The notes beneath the pieces are model-generated. The model worked only from the letters and a program-made list of their open reading frames with translations. It made no database searches and was not told where the DNA came from. From Collimonas sp. OK412 (GTDB taxonomy: Bacteria; Pseudomonadota; Gammaproteobacteria; Burkholderiales; Burkholderiaceae_D), in the NCBI RefSeq assembly GCF_900112135.1, contig NZ_FOLC01000005.1, forward strand, positions 124,001 to 188,000: 64,000 nucleotides of DNA. Reading direction: 5' to 3'. Below are positions 17,537-32,175 of this stretch, in pieces. Both the position numbers and the translations under genes were made by a program. Each line of letters opens with the position of its first letter. Within the stretch, counting starts at the first letter, position 1.

Positions 17537-18411
17537 CCAACCACCTGCTGGACCATACCGCGGACGACACATTCCTCATGTGTGCTCCGGACCACTTTGA
17601 AGTGTCCTACGTCATTAATCCGTGGATGGCTGGCAATGTCGCGCATGGCAACCGGAGTCTCGCCATGCAGCAATGGCTGGCGCTGGTGGAAGCCATCGGA
17701 CAGGTAGCGAAGATCAAGATGATGCCGGCCATGCCGGGTGTGCCTGACCTGGTGTTTACCGCCAATGCCGGCGTGGTGCTGGGCAACAAGGTGGTGCTGT
17801 CGCGTTTCCGCCACGTCGAGCGGCAAGCCGAGGAAGTGTATTTCGAGGCGGCGTTTACCGCCCATGGCTTCGAGGTCCTGACCCTGCCGCCGGAACTGCC
17901 TTTCGAAGGCGCCGGCGACGCCTTGATGGACCGCAGCGAAAACCTGCTGTGGTTCGGCCATGGCCACCGTTCCGACGTCGCCTGCGCAACCAGGCTGTCC
18001 GAGCTGCTGGAGATCGAAGTGCAGCCGTTGAAGCTGGTCGATGCCCGCTTCTATCACCTCGATACCTGCTTCTGCCCGTTGGCCGGCGGCTATGTCATGT
18101 ATTTCCCGGAAGCCTTCGACGCTGCCTCGCAAGCGCACATTGCGGCGCGCGTTCCTGCCGACAAGCGGATCATCGTCGGCAGCGAAGACGCCTTGCATTT
18201 TGCTTGCAATACCGTCAATTCCGGCCGCCACATCTTCCTGAACCAGGCATCCGACACCCTGGTGACGCAGTTGCAGGCGCACGGTTTTGTTGTGCATCAG
18301 ACAGCATTGACCGAGTTCCTCAAGGCCGGCGGCGCAGCGAAGTGCCTCACCCTGAAGCTCAATGAACCGCAGCAGACAGTCTCGCCGCAGGTCAGCCAGC
18401 AAGCGGCGTAG
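17533..18411 (+). CDS. Arginine dihydrolase-like guanidino hydrolase (ArgZ/AgrE N-domain type)
   Basis: 292 residues of the amidinotransferase/arginine deiminase fold. The sequence closely follows what I recall of the cyanobacterial ArgZ/AgrE arginine dihydrolase: [52 protein letters not shown] (catalytic His) and [13 protein letters not shown] (catalytic Cys near residue 270). Asn residues in INPW (about 29) and TANAG (78) correspond to the two positions linked to dihydrolase rather than deiminase activity. Generic annotation would be amidinotransferase or DDAH-like. With RocD it implies arginine to ornithine plus CO2 and ammonia, then glutamate semialdehyde. It lacks the ornithine cyclodeaminase-like domain fused in AgrE. 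Confidence 0.78.
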   Translation: MTNHLLDHTADDTFLMCAPDHFEVSYVINPWMAGNVAHGNRSLAMQQWLALVEAIGQVAKIKMMPAMPGVPDLVFTANAGVVLGNKVVLSRFRHVERQAEEVYFEAAFTAHGFEVLTLPPELPFEGAGDALMDRSENLLWFGHGHRSDVACATRLSELLEIEVQPLKLVDARFYHLDTCFCPLAGGYVMYFPEAFDAASQAHIAARVPADKRIIVGSEDALHFACNTVNSGRHIFLNQASDTLVTQLQAHGFVVHQTALTEFLKAGGAAKCLTLKLNEPQQTVSPQVSQQAA

Positions 18412-18446
18412 CAGCCAAGGAGCGTACGCAAGCCCTTGATTTAACG

Positions 18447-18452
18447 TATAAT
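18447..18452 (+). promoter_or_regulatory. -10 hexamer of a putative metH promoter
   Basis: A consensus TATAAT lies 79 bases before the metH start and 19 bases before the hairpin at 18471-18504. No good -35 at 16-18 bases is visible, so this call is tentative. Confidence 0.35.
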
Positions 18453-18470
18453 TTCTGGCATTGCCGTTGC

Positions 18471-18504
18471 AAAAAACCCGGCGCTATCGGCGACCGGGTT
18501 TTTT
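18471..18504 (+). terminator. Intrinsic terminator between the arginine operon and metH
   Basis: AAAAAACCCGG and CCGGGTTTTTT pair perfectly around a 12-base loop, ending in a T6 run. It terminates the rocD operon; because a TATAAT lies upstream of it, it might also sit in the metH leader. Confidence 0.85.
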
Positions 18505-18530
18505 GCGTCCCCACTGACCAGAGTACGTTA

Positions 18531-22292
<3,762 letters not shown>

Positions 22293-22303
22293 ATCGCACT
22301 TAT

Positions 22304-22337
22304 AAAAAAGGGAGCGTTTTGAAACGCTCCCTTTTTT
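22304..22337. terminator. Bidirectional intrinsic terminator
   Basis: AAAAAAGGGAGCGTTT and AAACGCTCCCTTTTTT form a perfect stem around TG, giving a U-tract on both strands. It serves metH (rightward) and the NCS2 permease gene (leftward). Confidence 0.92.
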
Positions 22338-22372
22338 TCGGCCATTATTTCAACCGGTAAGCAACCCCGTCG

Positions 22373-23674
22373 TCAGTCGCCGCCCAGGTGGATGAACTTG
22401 AACAGGAAGATCGCGGCAATCACCCACACCATCACCGGTACCTGCCTGGCGCGGCCGGTGAACAGTTTCAGCGCGGCGTACGAGATGAAGCCGAAGGCAA
22501 TCCCGTTGGCGATCGAATAGGTGAACGGGATCATCAGCACCGTGATCACGGCAGGTACGCTTTCGGTGCTGTCTTCCCAATCCAGGTGCACCAGTTCGCG
22601 CAGCATCAGGCCGGCGACATAAAACAATGCCGGCGCGGTGGCATAGGCCGGCACCGCGCCAGCCAGCGGCGAAATGAACAGGCAAGCCAGGAACAGGATG
22701 CCGACCGCCAGCGAAGTCAGGCCGGTCCGGCCGCCGGCCTGGACCCCGGCGGCGCTTTCGACATAAGCGGTGGTGCTGGAGGTGCCCAGCAGGGTGCCGG
22801 CTACAATTGCCGTGCTGTCCGCCAGCAAAGCCTTGTTAAGACGCGCCATCTTGCCGTTGACCAGCAGGCCGGCGCGGTTCGCCACGCCCATCATGGTGCC
22901 GGTGGCGTCGAACATCTCGACCAGGAAAAACACCAGCACGATGTTGAGGATGCCCATCGACAAGGCGCCCATGATGTCGAGCTTGAACAGGGTCGGCTCG
23001 ATCGACGGCGGCATCGCAACCACGCCGGTGAAGGTATTGCCGCCCACCAGGAAGCTCAGCACGGTCACGGCCAGGATGCCGATCAGGATCGCGCCCTTGA
23101 CCTTCAGGTGGTCCAGCACCACGATCAGCAGGAAACCGACAATCGACAGGATCACCGGGATCTGGTGCAGGTCGCCGATCTGCACGAAGGTTGCCGGATT
23201 AGCAACTACCAGGCCCGAGCTCTTGAGCGCGATGAAACCGAGGAACAGGCCGATGCCGGAAGTAATCGCAATCCGTATCGTGGGCGGGATGCCATTGACG
23301 ATCATGCCGCGGATGCCGACCAGGCTGACAATGATGAACAGGCAGCCGGAAATGAAGACCGCGCCGAGCGCCACTTCCCACGATACGCCCATGCCCTTCA
23401 CCACGGCGTAGGCAAAGTAGGCGTTGAGGCCCATGCCGGGCGCCAGCGCAATCGGGTAGTTGGCATAGAGCGCCATGATCAGGGTGCCGATGGCGGCGGC
23501 CACGCAGGTGGCAACGAAAACGGCGCCTTTCGGCATGCCGGCGTCGCCCAGGATGGCGGGGTTGACGAAGATGATGTAGGCCATCGTCAGGAAAGTGGTC
23601 AGGCCGGCGATCAGCTCGGTGCGGACATCAGTACCGTTTTCCTTGAGTTTGAAGAAATTTTCTAGCAATTGCAT
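22373..23674 (-). CDS. NCS2 purine permease (AzgA/GhxP-like)
   Basis: Inner-membrane nucleobase:cation symporter, 433 residues, with about 12-14 membrane segments. ATG 23674 is preceded by AAGGAGA and gives the family start MQLLENFFKLKENGTDVRTE; longer in-frame readings lack this. Motifs: TMAYIIFVNP, APGMGLNAYFAY, EMFDATGTMMGV and GTSSTTAYVESAAGV, all typical of the AzgA-like branch that transports hypoxanthine, guanine or adenine. It is divergent from xdhA, supporting import of purines for the xdhABC-guaD pathway. Confidence 0.92.
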   Translation of the reverse strand: MQLLENFFKLKENGTDVRTELIAGLTTFLTMAYIIFVNPAILGDAGMPKGAVFVATCVAAAIGTLIMALYANYPIALAPGMGLNAYFAYAVVKGMGVSWEVALGAVFISGCLFIIVSLVGIRGMIVNGIPPTIRIAITSGIGLFLGFIALKSSGLVVANPATFVQIGDLHQIPVILSIVGFLLIVVLDHLKVKGAILIGILAVTVLSFLVGGNTFTGVVAMPPSIEPTLFKLDIMGALSMGILNIVLVFFLVEMFDATGTMMGVANRAGLLVNGKMARLNKALLADSTAIVAGTLLGTSSTTAYVESAAGVQAGGRTGLTSLAVGILFLACLFISPLAGAVPAYATAPALFYVAGLMLRELVHLDWEDSTESVPAVITVLMIPFTYSIANGIAFGFISYAALKLFTGRARQVPVMVWVIAAIFLFKFIHLGGD

Positions 23675-24171
23675 TACGTGTGTCTCCTTGATTATTGTTG
23701 TTTTTGGTTTTCTGGCTGCCGCGCGGCCCCGCTTGGTGCGGGGTTCCGGCAAAGTAATGTGTTACAGAATGGGGTCACAAGTATGCTCCGGGATAAATAT
23801 CAATTATTCCAGCGAGATGATAACCGCTCCCGCCGCCGTATTGATAGCCCCGGATTTGCGGCCGCCGACGATTTCCTCATTCTCGAAAATTCCGGAAATT
23901 ATCAAATACACCACAAAATGCCAATACCCTGTTTGTGACACCAGTATTTGCTTCCATGAATTACTTATTCATTCCCTATTCCATTTTCCAGATACCTGAC
24001 ATCAGCCGTTTCGCTATATGGCGCGGCGGCGCAAATGCTAATCTGGGCTCATAATTAATAGGCCGTTGCAAAGCCAGCCTAGTCCTACCTAACCCGCACC
24101 CAGGCGATAGCGGCAATACGGTCCAAAGGCATGGTTTTTGCAGCAGCAGCTAAACCAGATTGGAGATTGCC
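23675..24171. other. 497-base divergent spacer between the permease and xdhA
   Basis: No gene is supported here. On the minus strand the permease leader holds a hairpin (ACCCCGC / GCGGGGT-type arms around 23728-23746) about 70 bases before the start. The middle, 23770-24060, is AT-richer than its surroundings. Promoters for both directions must lie here but I cannot place them. A regulatory RNA or a purine-responsive regulator site is possible and unproven. Confidence 0.5.
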
Positions 24172-25701
<1,530 letters not shown>

Positions 25702-25710
25702 GTCGACATC

Positions 25711-28074
25711 ATGAATAAGCAAACTGAAGTTTTTATGAAACCAACGCCGCAAGGCAACAGTTCGGCCTGGGCCGAAGTCGGCCAGTCGCATCCGCACGAA
25801 TCGGCGATATTGCATGTGCTGGGCGAAGCTACCTATACCGACGATATCCCGGAAGCGCAAGGCACTTTGCACGCCGCGCTCGGCATGTCGCAAAAGGCCC
25901 ACGCCCGGATCCGTTCGATCAACTTCGACGCGGTGCGCAGCGCGCCTGGCGTGGTGGCAGTCTTCACCGAGGCCGACATCCCCGGCACCAACGACTGCGG
26001 TCCGATCCTCCACGATGATCCGATCCTGGCCAAGGGCCTGGTCGAATACGTGGGGCAGCCGATCTTCGCGGTGGTCGCGGACAGCCACGACAATGCGCGC
26101 CGCGCGGTGCGCAAGGTGGTCATCGATTATGAAGAGCTGCCAGCCATCCTGACGCCGCAAGCGGCGCATGCGGCGAAATCCTATGTATTGCCGCCTATGC
26201 ACCTGGCGCGCGGCAATGCGCAGCAAGCTTTCGAAACCGCGGCGCACCGCGTCAGCGGCCAGCTGTATGTCGGCGGCCAGGAACAGTTTTACCTGGAAGG
26301 CCAGATTTCCTACGCCATCCCGAAAGAACAGAACGGCATGCTGGTGCTGTGCTCGACCCAGCATCCCACCGAGATGCAGCACGTGGTGGCGCATGCGCTG
26401 GGCGTGCATTCGCATAACATCGTGGTGGAATGCCGGCGCATGGGCGGCGGTTTCGGCGGCAAGGAATCGCAATCCGCCTTGTGGGCGGCAGTGGCGTCGA
26501 TCGCCGCGGCCAAGCTGAAACGTCCGGTCAAGCTGCGCGCCGACCGCGATGACGACATGATGGTGACCGGCAAGCGCCATTGCTTCTATTACGATTACGA
26601 AGTGGGTTACGACGACGCCGGCCGGATTGTCGCCGCAAAAGTCGACATGGTGAGCCGCGCCGGCTTCTCGGCCGACCTGTCGGCGCCGGTGGCTACCCGC
26701 GCGGTCTGCCATTTCGACAATACCTACTACCTGTCCGATGTCGACATCAAAGCGAGCTGCGGCAAGACCAATACCCAGTCGAACACCGCCTTCCGCGGTT
26801 TTGGCGGCCCGCAGGGCGCGATTGCGATCGAATACATCGTCGATGAAATCGCCCGCAACCTGGGCCGCGATCCGCTCGATATCCGCAAACTGAATTTCTA
26901 CGGCCGCAACGATGAAGAAGGCCGCAACGTCACCCAGTACGGCCAGAAAATCGTCGACAACGTGATCCATGAACTGGTGGCCGAACTCGAAGCCAGCAGC
27001 GAATACCGGCAACGGCGCGCTGCCATCGAAACCTTCAACGCCGGCAGCCCGGTGCTGAAAAAAGGCTTGGCGCTGACCCCGGTCAAATTCGGCATCGCCT
27101 TCAACGTCACCCACTTCAACCAGGCCGGCGCGCTGGTCCACGTGTACACCGACGGCTCGGTGCTGGTCAATCACGGCGGCACCGAAATGGGCCAGGGCAT
27201 CAATACCAAGGTGGCGCAGGTCGTGGCGCATGAACTCGGGATCCCGCTGGAACTGGTGCGCGTCAGCGCCACCGACACCAGCAAGGTCGCCAACACGTCG
27301 GCCACTGCGGCGTCCACCGGCGCCGACCTGAACGGCAAGGCCGCGCAGGATGCCGCCCATACGATTCGCCGGCGCCTGGCGGAGTTCTTCGCCAAATTGC
27401 ATGGCGGCGACGCCAAGGCGGTGGTGTTCGCCGCCGGCGCAGTCCATCTCGGCGAACACAGCATGGCTTTCGGCGACCTGGCGCAGAAAGCGTATCTGTC
27501 GCGGGTCCAGCTGTGGTCGGATGGTTTCTACGCCACGCCAGGCTTGCACTGGGATCCGAAAACCATGACCGGACGCCCGTTCTCCTACTTCGCTTACGGC
27601 GCCTCGGTGTCGGAAGTGGTGGTCGACACCTTCACCGGCGAATGGAAGCTGCTGCGCGCCGACGCCTTGTACGATGCCGGCCAGTCGCTCAATCCGGCGC
27701 TGGACATCGGCCAGGTTGAAGGCGCTTTCATCCAGGGCATGGGCTGGCTCACCACCGAAGAACTGTGGTGGAACAAGGACGGCAAGCTGATGACGCACGC
27801 ACCGTCGACTTACAAGATCCCCGGCGTTTCCGACTGTCCCCAGGATTTCCGCGTCAAGCTGTTCAAGAACCGCAATGTCGAAGACAGCATCCATCGCTCC
27901 AAAGCCGTCGGCGAACCGCCTTTGCTGCTGCCGTTCTCGGTCTTTTTCGCGATCCGCGATGCGATCGCCAGCGTCGGCGGCAAGCGCTTCAATCCGCCGC
28001 TGAACGCACCGGCGACCAGCGAAGCGATCCTGAAGTCGGTCGACGCGGTGCGCGCCATGGCGCGCGCTGCCTGA
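25711..28074 (+). CDS. xdhB: Xanthine dehydrogenase large (molybdopterin) subunit
   Basis: Oxidises hypoxanthine to xanthine and xanthine to urate at a molybdenum cofactor. 787 residues. Visible features: HESAILHVLGEATYTDDIP near the start, GGQEQFYLEGQ, MGGGFGGKESQ (about 247), AFRGFGGPQG (about 365), GTEMGQGINTKVAQV (about 490) and the catalytic Glu in AVGEPPLLL (about residue 732). It starts 9 bases after xdhA; the ribosome-binding site before ATG 25711 is weak, and a second ATG at 25735 is possible. Confidence 0.96.
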   Translation: MNKQTEVFMKPTPQGNSSAWAEVGQSHPHESAILHVLGEATYTDDIPEAQGTLHAALGMSQKAHARIRSINFDAVRSAPGVVAVFTEADIPGTNDCGPILHDDPILAKGLVEYVGQPIFAVVADSHDNARRAVRKVVIDYEELPAILTPQAAHAAKSYVLPPMHLARGNAQQAFETAAHRVSGQLYVGGQEQFYLEGQISYAIPKEQNGMLVLCSTQHPTEMQHVVAHALGVHSHNIVVECRRMGGGFGGKESQSALWAAVASIAAAKLKRPVKLRADRDDDMMVTGKRHCFYYDYEVGYDDAGRIVAAKVDMVSRAGFSADLSAPVATRAVCHFDNTYYLSDVDIKASCGKTNTQSNTAFRGFGGPQGAIAIEYIVDEIARNLGRDPLDIRKLNFYGRNDEEGRNVTQYGQKIVDNVIHELVAELEASSEYRQRRAAIETFNAGSPVLKKGLALTPVKFGIAFNVTHFNQAGALVHVYTDGSVLVNHGGTEMGQGINTKVAQVVAHELGIPLELVRVSATDTSKVANTSATAASTGADLNGKAAQDAAHTIRRRLAEFFAKLHGGDAKAVVFAAGAVHLGEHSMAFGDLAQKAYLSRVQLWSDGFYATPGLHWDPKTMTGRPFSYFAYGASVSEVVVDTFTGEWKLLRADALYDAGQSLNPALDIGQVEGAFIQGMGWLTTEELWWNKDGKLMTHAPSTYKIPGVSDCPQDFRVKLFKNRNVEDSIHRSKAVGEPPLLLPFSVFFAIRDAIASVGGKRFNPPLNAPATSEAILKSVDAVRAMARAA

Positions 28075-28088
28075 CCGGGAGGCACATC

Positions 28089-29177
28089 ATGAGCAACTGG
28101 CTGGACGCACTCACCACGCTGATTACGCAACCCGCGCAAACCACCACGGCGATCCTGGTCACCGTGGCCCAGGTCGAAGGTTCCGGTCCGCGCGAGCCGG
28201 GCGCAAAGATGGTGGTGACCGCAGTCGGGCAGTTCGACACCATAGGCGGCGGCCATCTCGAATTGCAGGCGGTCAGGATTGCCCGCGAGATGCTGGACGA
28301 AGGCTTGTCGCTGAGCCGCGAGCGCCGCTTGCAGCGTTTTTCTCTCGGGCCATCGCTGGGCCAATGCTGCGGCGGCGTGGTACACCTGGCGTTTGAACGG
28401 GTGACCCCGGCCGCGGCCGACTATTTCAGTTTCCTGCAGCGCCGCCTGCGCGAAGCAGAGGACAGCTGGCGCCTGGTGGCGCTGGACGACGCCGCGCCGC
28501 CGGCTTTGTGCGACGGCGACGGCGAACGCCTGCACGGACCGGGACGGTTGCCGACCCTGCCCTCTTTGTCGACGCCATCCGTCAACGCCCTCGGCGCCTG
28601 CCTGGTCTTGCGCGACGATAACGGCAAGCGCTGGCTGCTCGATGCCTGCCTGGCGACCCGGCCGCTGCTGTTCCTGTTTGGCGCCGGCCATGTCGGCGCG
28701 GCCATCGTCAGGGCGCTGGGCGACCTGCCGTGCCGGGTAGTCTGGATCGACGAGCGGGAAGAAATGTTCCCGGACGAATTGCCGGCCAATGTCCGCGTGG
28801 AAGCAACCGATACGCCGGAAGCCATCGTGGATGGCGCCCCGGCCGGCTCCAGCTTCCTGGTCATGACGCACAACCATGCGCTCGACCAGCGCTTGTCGGC
28901 GCAGATCTTGCAGCGCGACGGCGTGGTCTGGTTCGGCCTGATCGGTTCGAAAAGCAAACGCATGCAGTTCGAACATCGTCTGCACGAGCGCGGCATTGCT
29001 CTTGAACGGCTGGCCGACATGGTCTGTCCGATCGGCATCCCGGGCATTGTCGGCAAGGAGCCGGCGGTCATCGCCGCCTCGGTCACCGCGCAGCTGCTGC
29101 AGGTCTGGGAACAGATCGCCAGGCAACAGCAGACCGCGGCGCCGCAGTTGCACTCGCAGCTGGTCAGCCCGATATAG
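28089..29177 (+). CDS. xdhC: Xanthine dehydrogenase accessory protein XdhC
   Basis: Binds and sulfurates molybdenum cofactor and inserts it into XdhB. 362 residues from ATG 28089, with GGGAGG just upstream. The N-terminal XdhC/CoxI domain shows TVAQVEGSGPREPGAKM and the conserved GQCCGGVV; the C-terminal Rossmann domain shows FLFGAGHVGAAIVRAL, MTHNHALD and GLIGSKSKR. A somewhat long linker (about residues 120-195) separates the domains. 14 bases after xdhB. Confidence 0.95.
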   Translation: MSNWLDALTTLITQPAQTTTAILVTVAQVEGSGPREPGAKMVVTAVGQFDTIGGGHLELQAVRIAREMLDEGLSLSRERRLQRFSLGPSLGQCCGGVVHLAFERVTPAAADYFSFLQRRLREAEDSWRLVALDDAAPPALCDGDGERLHGPGRLPTLPSLSTPSVNALGACLVLRDDNGKRWLLDACLATRPLLFLFGAGHVGAAIVRALGDLPCRVVWIDEREEMFPDELPANVRVEATDTPEAIVDGAPAGSSFLVMTHNHALDQRLSAQILQRDGVVWFGLIGSKSKRMQFEHRLHERGIALERLADMVCPIGIPGIVGKEPAVIAASVTAQLLQVWEQIARQQQTAAPQLHSQLVSPI

Positions 29178-29233
29178 TTCGCATCAGTTATTCATAGCAG
29201 CGCTTGCACGCGCTTTCATTCAAGGATAGTTTC

Positions 29234-30586
29234 ATGGCAGTCATCAGCTTCAGCAATATCGACCAATCCTCCTTGCAGGCATACCGCGCCGGCGTTCTCC
29301 ATTTCCATGCCGATCCGGCGCACCATGCCGACGCTTATGCATGGCATGAAGACGGCTTGCTGCTGGTGGCCGACGGCAAGGTGGTGGCGGCCGGCGATTA
29401 CCAGCAGCTGTCGGCGCAATTGCGGGCTGAGCTGAAAGGCGAACTGAAGATCCAGGACTACCGCGGCAAGATCATCATGCCCGGCTTCATCGATACCCAC
29501 CTGCACTACCCGCAAACCGACATGATCGCGTCGCCGGCGCCGGGTTTGCTGCCGTGGCTGGAAAAATATACGTTCCCGACCGAGCGCAAGTTCAGCGATC
29601 CGGCCCACGCCAAGGATGTCGCCACCTTCTTCATCGATGAGCTGCTGCGCTGCGGCACCACCACCGCGATGGTGTACTGCACCGTCAATCCGGTTTCGGT
29701 GGATGCCTTCTTCAGCGCCAGCGAAGCACGCAACCTGCGCATGGTGACCGGCAAGGTGCTGATGGACAGGAATTGTCCTGAGTTCCTGCAAGACACCGCC
29801 GAAGGCGGCATCCGCGACAGTGAAGAGCTGCTGAAGAAATGGCACAAGCGCGGCCGCCAGCTGTATGCAATCACGCCGCGTTTTGCGCCGACCTCCAGCA
29901 ACGCCCAGCTGCAACTGGCCGGCGAGCTGGCGCAGGCGCATCCGGACGTCTACCTGCAAACCCACGCTGCGGAAAATATCGATGAAGTTGCCTGGGTTAA
30001 GTCGCTGTTCCCCGAATCGCGCAGCTACATGGATGTTTACGACAAATACGGCATGCTGCGTCCGCGCTCCATGTACGGCCATTGCGTCTGGCTCGACAAC
30101 CATGATCGCCAGCGCATGGCGGAGACGCAATCGGCTATCGCGATCTGTCCGACTTCCAACCTGTTCCTCGGCAGCGGCCTGTTCGATTTCAAAGGCGCCG
30201 ATGCGGCGGCCGTGCCGTTGTCGCTGGCGACCGACGTCGGCGGCGGCACCAGTTTCTCCATGCTGCAAACCATGAACGAAGCCTACAAGGTGGCGCGCAT
30301 GGCGACCACCTACCTGCCGGCAATGCGGATGTTCTACCTGGCGACGCTGGGCGGCGCGCGCAGCATGCAGCTGGAAGGCACGATCGGCAATTTCGCGGCC
30401 GGCGCCGAAGCCGATTTCATCGTGCTCGATCCGCAAGCCACGCCGCTGCTGGCGCGCCGCAGCGAACGTACCGAGAGCCTGGAAGAACTGCTGTTTGCGC
30501 TGGCCTTGCTGGGCGACGACCGGGCGATTGCCGCGACCTATGCCGCCGGCAAGCTGGTGCATAGCCGGGCTGCGGCCAGCCAGTAA
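29234..30586 (+). CDS. guaD: Guanine deaminase
   Basis: Zinc amidohydrolase converting guanine to xanthine, the substrate of XdhAB. 450 residues from ATG 29234 (AAGGATAG upstream). Metal and active-site motifs: PGFIDTHLHYPQTD (about 82-95), CGTTTAMVYCT, LQTHAAENIDEV, YGHCVWLD and LATDVGGGTSFSML. Its place at the end of xdhABC completes a guanine-to-urate route together with the divergent permease. No uricase or allantoin genes are in the window. Confidence 0.95.
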   Translation: MAVISFSNIDQSSLQAYRAGVLHFHADPAHHADAYAWHEDGLLLVADGKVVAAGDYQQLSAQLRAELKGELKIQDYRGKIIMPGFIDTHLHYPQTDMIASPAPGLLPWLEKYTFPTERKFSDPAHAKDVATFFIDELLRCGTTTAMVYCTVNPVSVDAFFSASEARNLRMVTGKVLMDRNCPEFLQDTAEGGIRDSEELLKKWHKRGRQLYAITPRFAPTSSNAQLQLAGELAQAHPDVYLQTHAAENIDEVAWVKSLFPESRSYMDVYDKYGMLRPRSMYGHCVWLDNHDRQRMAETQSAIAICPTSNLFLGSGLFDFKGADAAAVPLSLATDVGGGTSFSMLQTMNEAYKVARMATTYLPAMRMFYLATLGGARSMQLEGTIGNFAAGAEADFIVLDPQATPLLARRSERTESLEELLFALALLGDDRAIAATYAAGKLVHSRAAASQ

Positions 30587-30592
30587 AAAAAC

Positions 30593-30611
30593 AGCCCGGT
30601 TTGACCGGGCT
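30593..30611 (-). terminator. Intrinsic terminator between guaD and spoVR
   Basis: AGCCCGGT / ACCGGGCT stem with a TTG loop. A seven-A run just before it on the plus strand gives a U-tract for leftward transcription, so it mainly ends the yeaG-yeaH-spoVR operon. Confidence 0.85.
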
Positions 30612-30645
30612 GGCTGCTTGTATCAGCGTCGTTGCCAATCGTGTT

Positions 30646-32175
30646 TCATGGCCGCAGCGCATACTTGTTTTCGCTGACGCATTCATAGCGTTGCAAGACA
30701 TTGCCGCTGTCGTCGACGCTCTCCAGGTACACATCAAACTGCCACAGGCGCGCCATATGCCGCAGGATTTCGTCGGTGCCGTCCGCCAGCGGCCGGCCGT
30801 CGCTGCGGAAATGGCGCAGCGTCAGGCTGCGGTCGCCGCGTGTGTTGACCGACCAGACCTGGATGTTCGGTTCGCGGTGGTTGATGTCGTACTGCCGTGA
30901 CAGGGCTTGCCGCACATACTGGTAACCGGCGTCGTTATGGATCGCCGAGACTTCCAGTTCGCTACGGTTCTCGTCGTCCAGTACCGCGAACAGGCGCATG
31001 TCGCGTATCAGCTTCGGCGACAGGTACTGGGCGACAAAACTCTCATCCTTGAAATTGCGCATCGCGTAATGCAAGGTGTCCAGCCAAGGCGTTCCCGCCA
31101 GTTCGGGAAACCATTGCCGGTCTTCGTCGGTGGGCTTTTCGCAGATGCGGCGGATGTCGCTCATCATGCCGAAGCCCAGCGCATACGGATTCATGCCGCT
31201 GTAATACGATTTGGTCACCGGCGGCTGGTACACCACGTTGCTGTGCGAATGCAGGAACTCCATCATGAAGCCGTCGGTCAGCTTGCCCTCGTCGTACAGC
31301 GTGTTGAGGATGGTGTAATGCCAGAACGTGGCCCAGCCTTCGTTCATGACCTGGGTCTGGCGCTGCGGATAGAAATACTGTGCGATCTTGCGCACGATGC
31401 GGATCACTTCGCGCTCCCATGATTCCAGCAGCGGGGAATTCTTTTCGGCGAAATACAGCAGGTTCTCTTGCGTCTCGGGCGGGAAGCGCCCTTCCACCTG
31501 CTCGGCCGCTTCCGATTTTTTCTCCGGCAAGGTGCGCCACAATTCATTGACCTGCGATTGCATGTATTCGGCCCGCTCGCGCCGTTGCGCCCGCTCTTTT
31601 TCCAGCGACAGTTTCTGCGGCCGCTTGTAGCGGTCGACACCGTAATGCATCAAGGCATGGCAGGAATCGAGCAGTTCCTCGACCTTGGAAAAACCGTAGC
31701 GTTCTTCGCATTCGGCAATGTAGGCCTTGGCATAGACCAGGTAATCGATGATGGCGTGGGCGTCGGTCCACAGCTGGAACAGGTAGTTGCCCTTGAAGAA
31801 AGAATTATGCCCATACGCCGCATGCGCCACCACCAGCGCCTGCATGGTCATGGTGTTTTCTTCCATCAGGTAGGCGATGCACGGATTCGAATTGATGACG
31901 ATTTCGTAGGCCAGCCCCATCTGTCCGCGCTTGTAGTCGCGTTCGGTCATCAGGAAATGCTTGCCGAACGACCAGTGCCGGTAATTCACCGGCATGCCGG
32001 CGGAAGCATAGGCATCCATCATCTGTTCGGCGGTGATGATTTCGAGCTGGATGGGATAGATATCCAGCTTGTAATTGGCCGCGACGCGGGCAATCTCATC
32101 GTTGTACAGCTCGATCAGGTCGAAAGTCCAGTCAGACGGACAAGGCAAGGGCTGGCGGATCAGACGGTCGTTCAT
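30646..32175 (-). CDS. spoVR: SpoVR family protein (YcgB-like)
   Basis: 509-residue cytoplasmic protein of the SpoVR/YcgB family, whose biochemical role is unknown; in enterics it is coexpressed with YeaG and YeaH under stress. Conserved stretches include YRHWSFGKHF, YEIVINSNPCIAYLMEENT, HAAYGHNSFFKGN, MNEGWATFWHYTI and NPYALGFGMM. The His/Glu-rich segments hint at a metal site. Its ATG overlaps the yeaH stop by ATGA. Last gene of a three-gene operon. Confidence 0.93.
   Translation of the reverse strand: MNDRLIRQPLPCPSDWTFDLIELYNDEIARVAANYKLDIYPIQLEIITAEQMMDAYASAGMPVNYRHWSFGKHFLMTERDYKRGQMGLAYEIVINSNPCIAYLMEENTMTMQALVVAHAAYGHNSFFKGNYLFQLWTDAHAIIDYLVYAKAYIAECEERYGFSKVEELLDSCHALMHYGVDRYKRPQKLSLEKERAQRRERAEYMQSQVNELWRTLPEKKSEAAEQVEGRFPPETQENLLYFAEKNSPLLESWEREVIRIVRKIAQYFYPQRQTQVMNEGWATFWHYTILNTLYDEGKLTDGFMMEFLHSHSNVVYQPPVTKSYYSGMNPYALGFGMMSDIRRICEKPTDEDRQWFPELAGTPWLDTLHYAMRNFKDESFVAQYLSPKLIRDMRLFAVLDDENRSELEVSAIHNDAGYQYVRQALSRQYDINHREPNIQVWSVNTRGDRSLTLRHFRSDGRPLADGTDEILRHMARLWQFDVYLESVDDSGNVLQRYECVSENKYALRP

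Noticed and set aside
18412-18530. SAH or cobalamin riboswitch before metH
   Set aside because: CCAAGGAGCGTACGCAAG superficially recalls the SAH motif, but it overlaps the end of the previous gene and the required downstream helices are replaced by a simple terminator.
27834-27845. CTGTCCCC within xdhB as a further repeat copy
   Set aside because: It is an isolated 8-base match in conserved coding sequence without the inverted partner.
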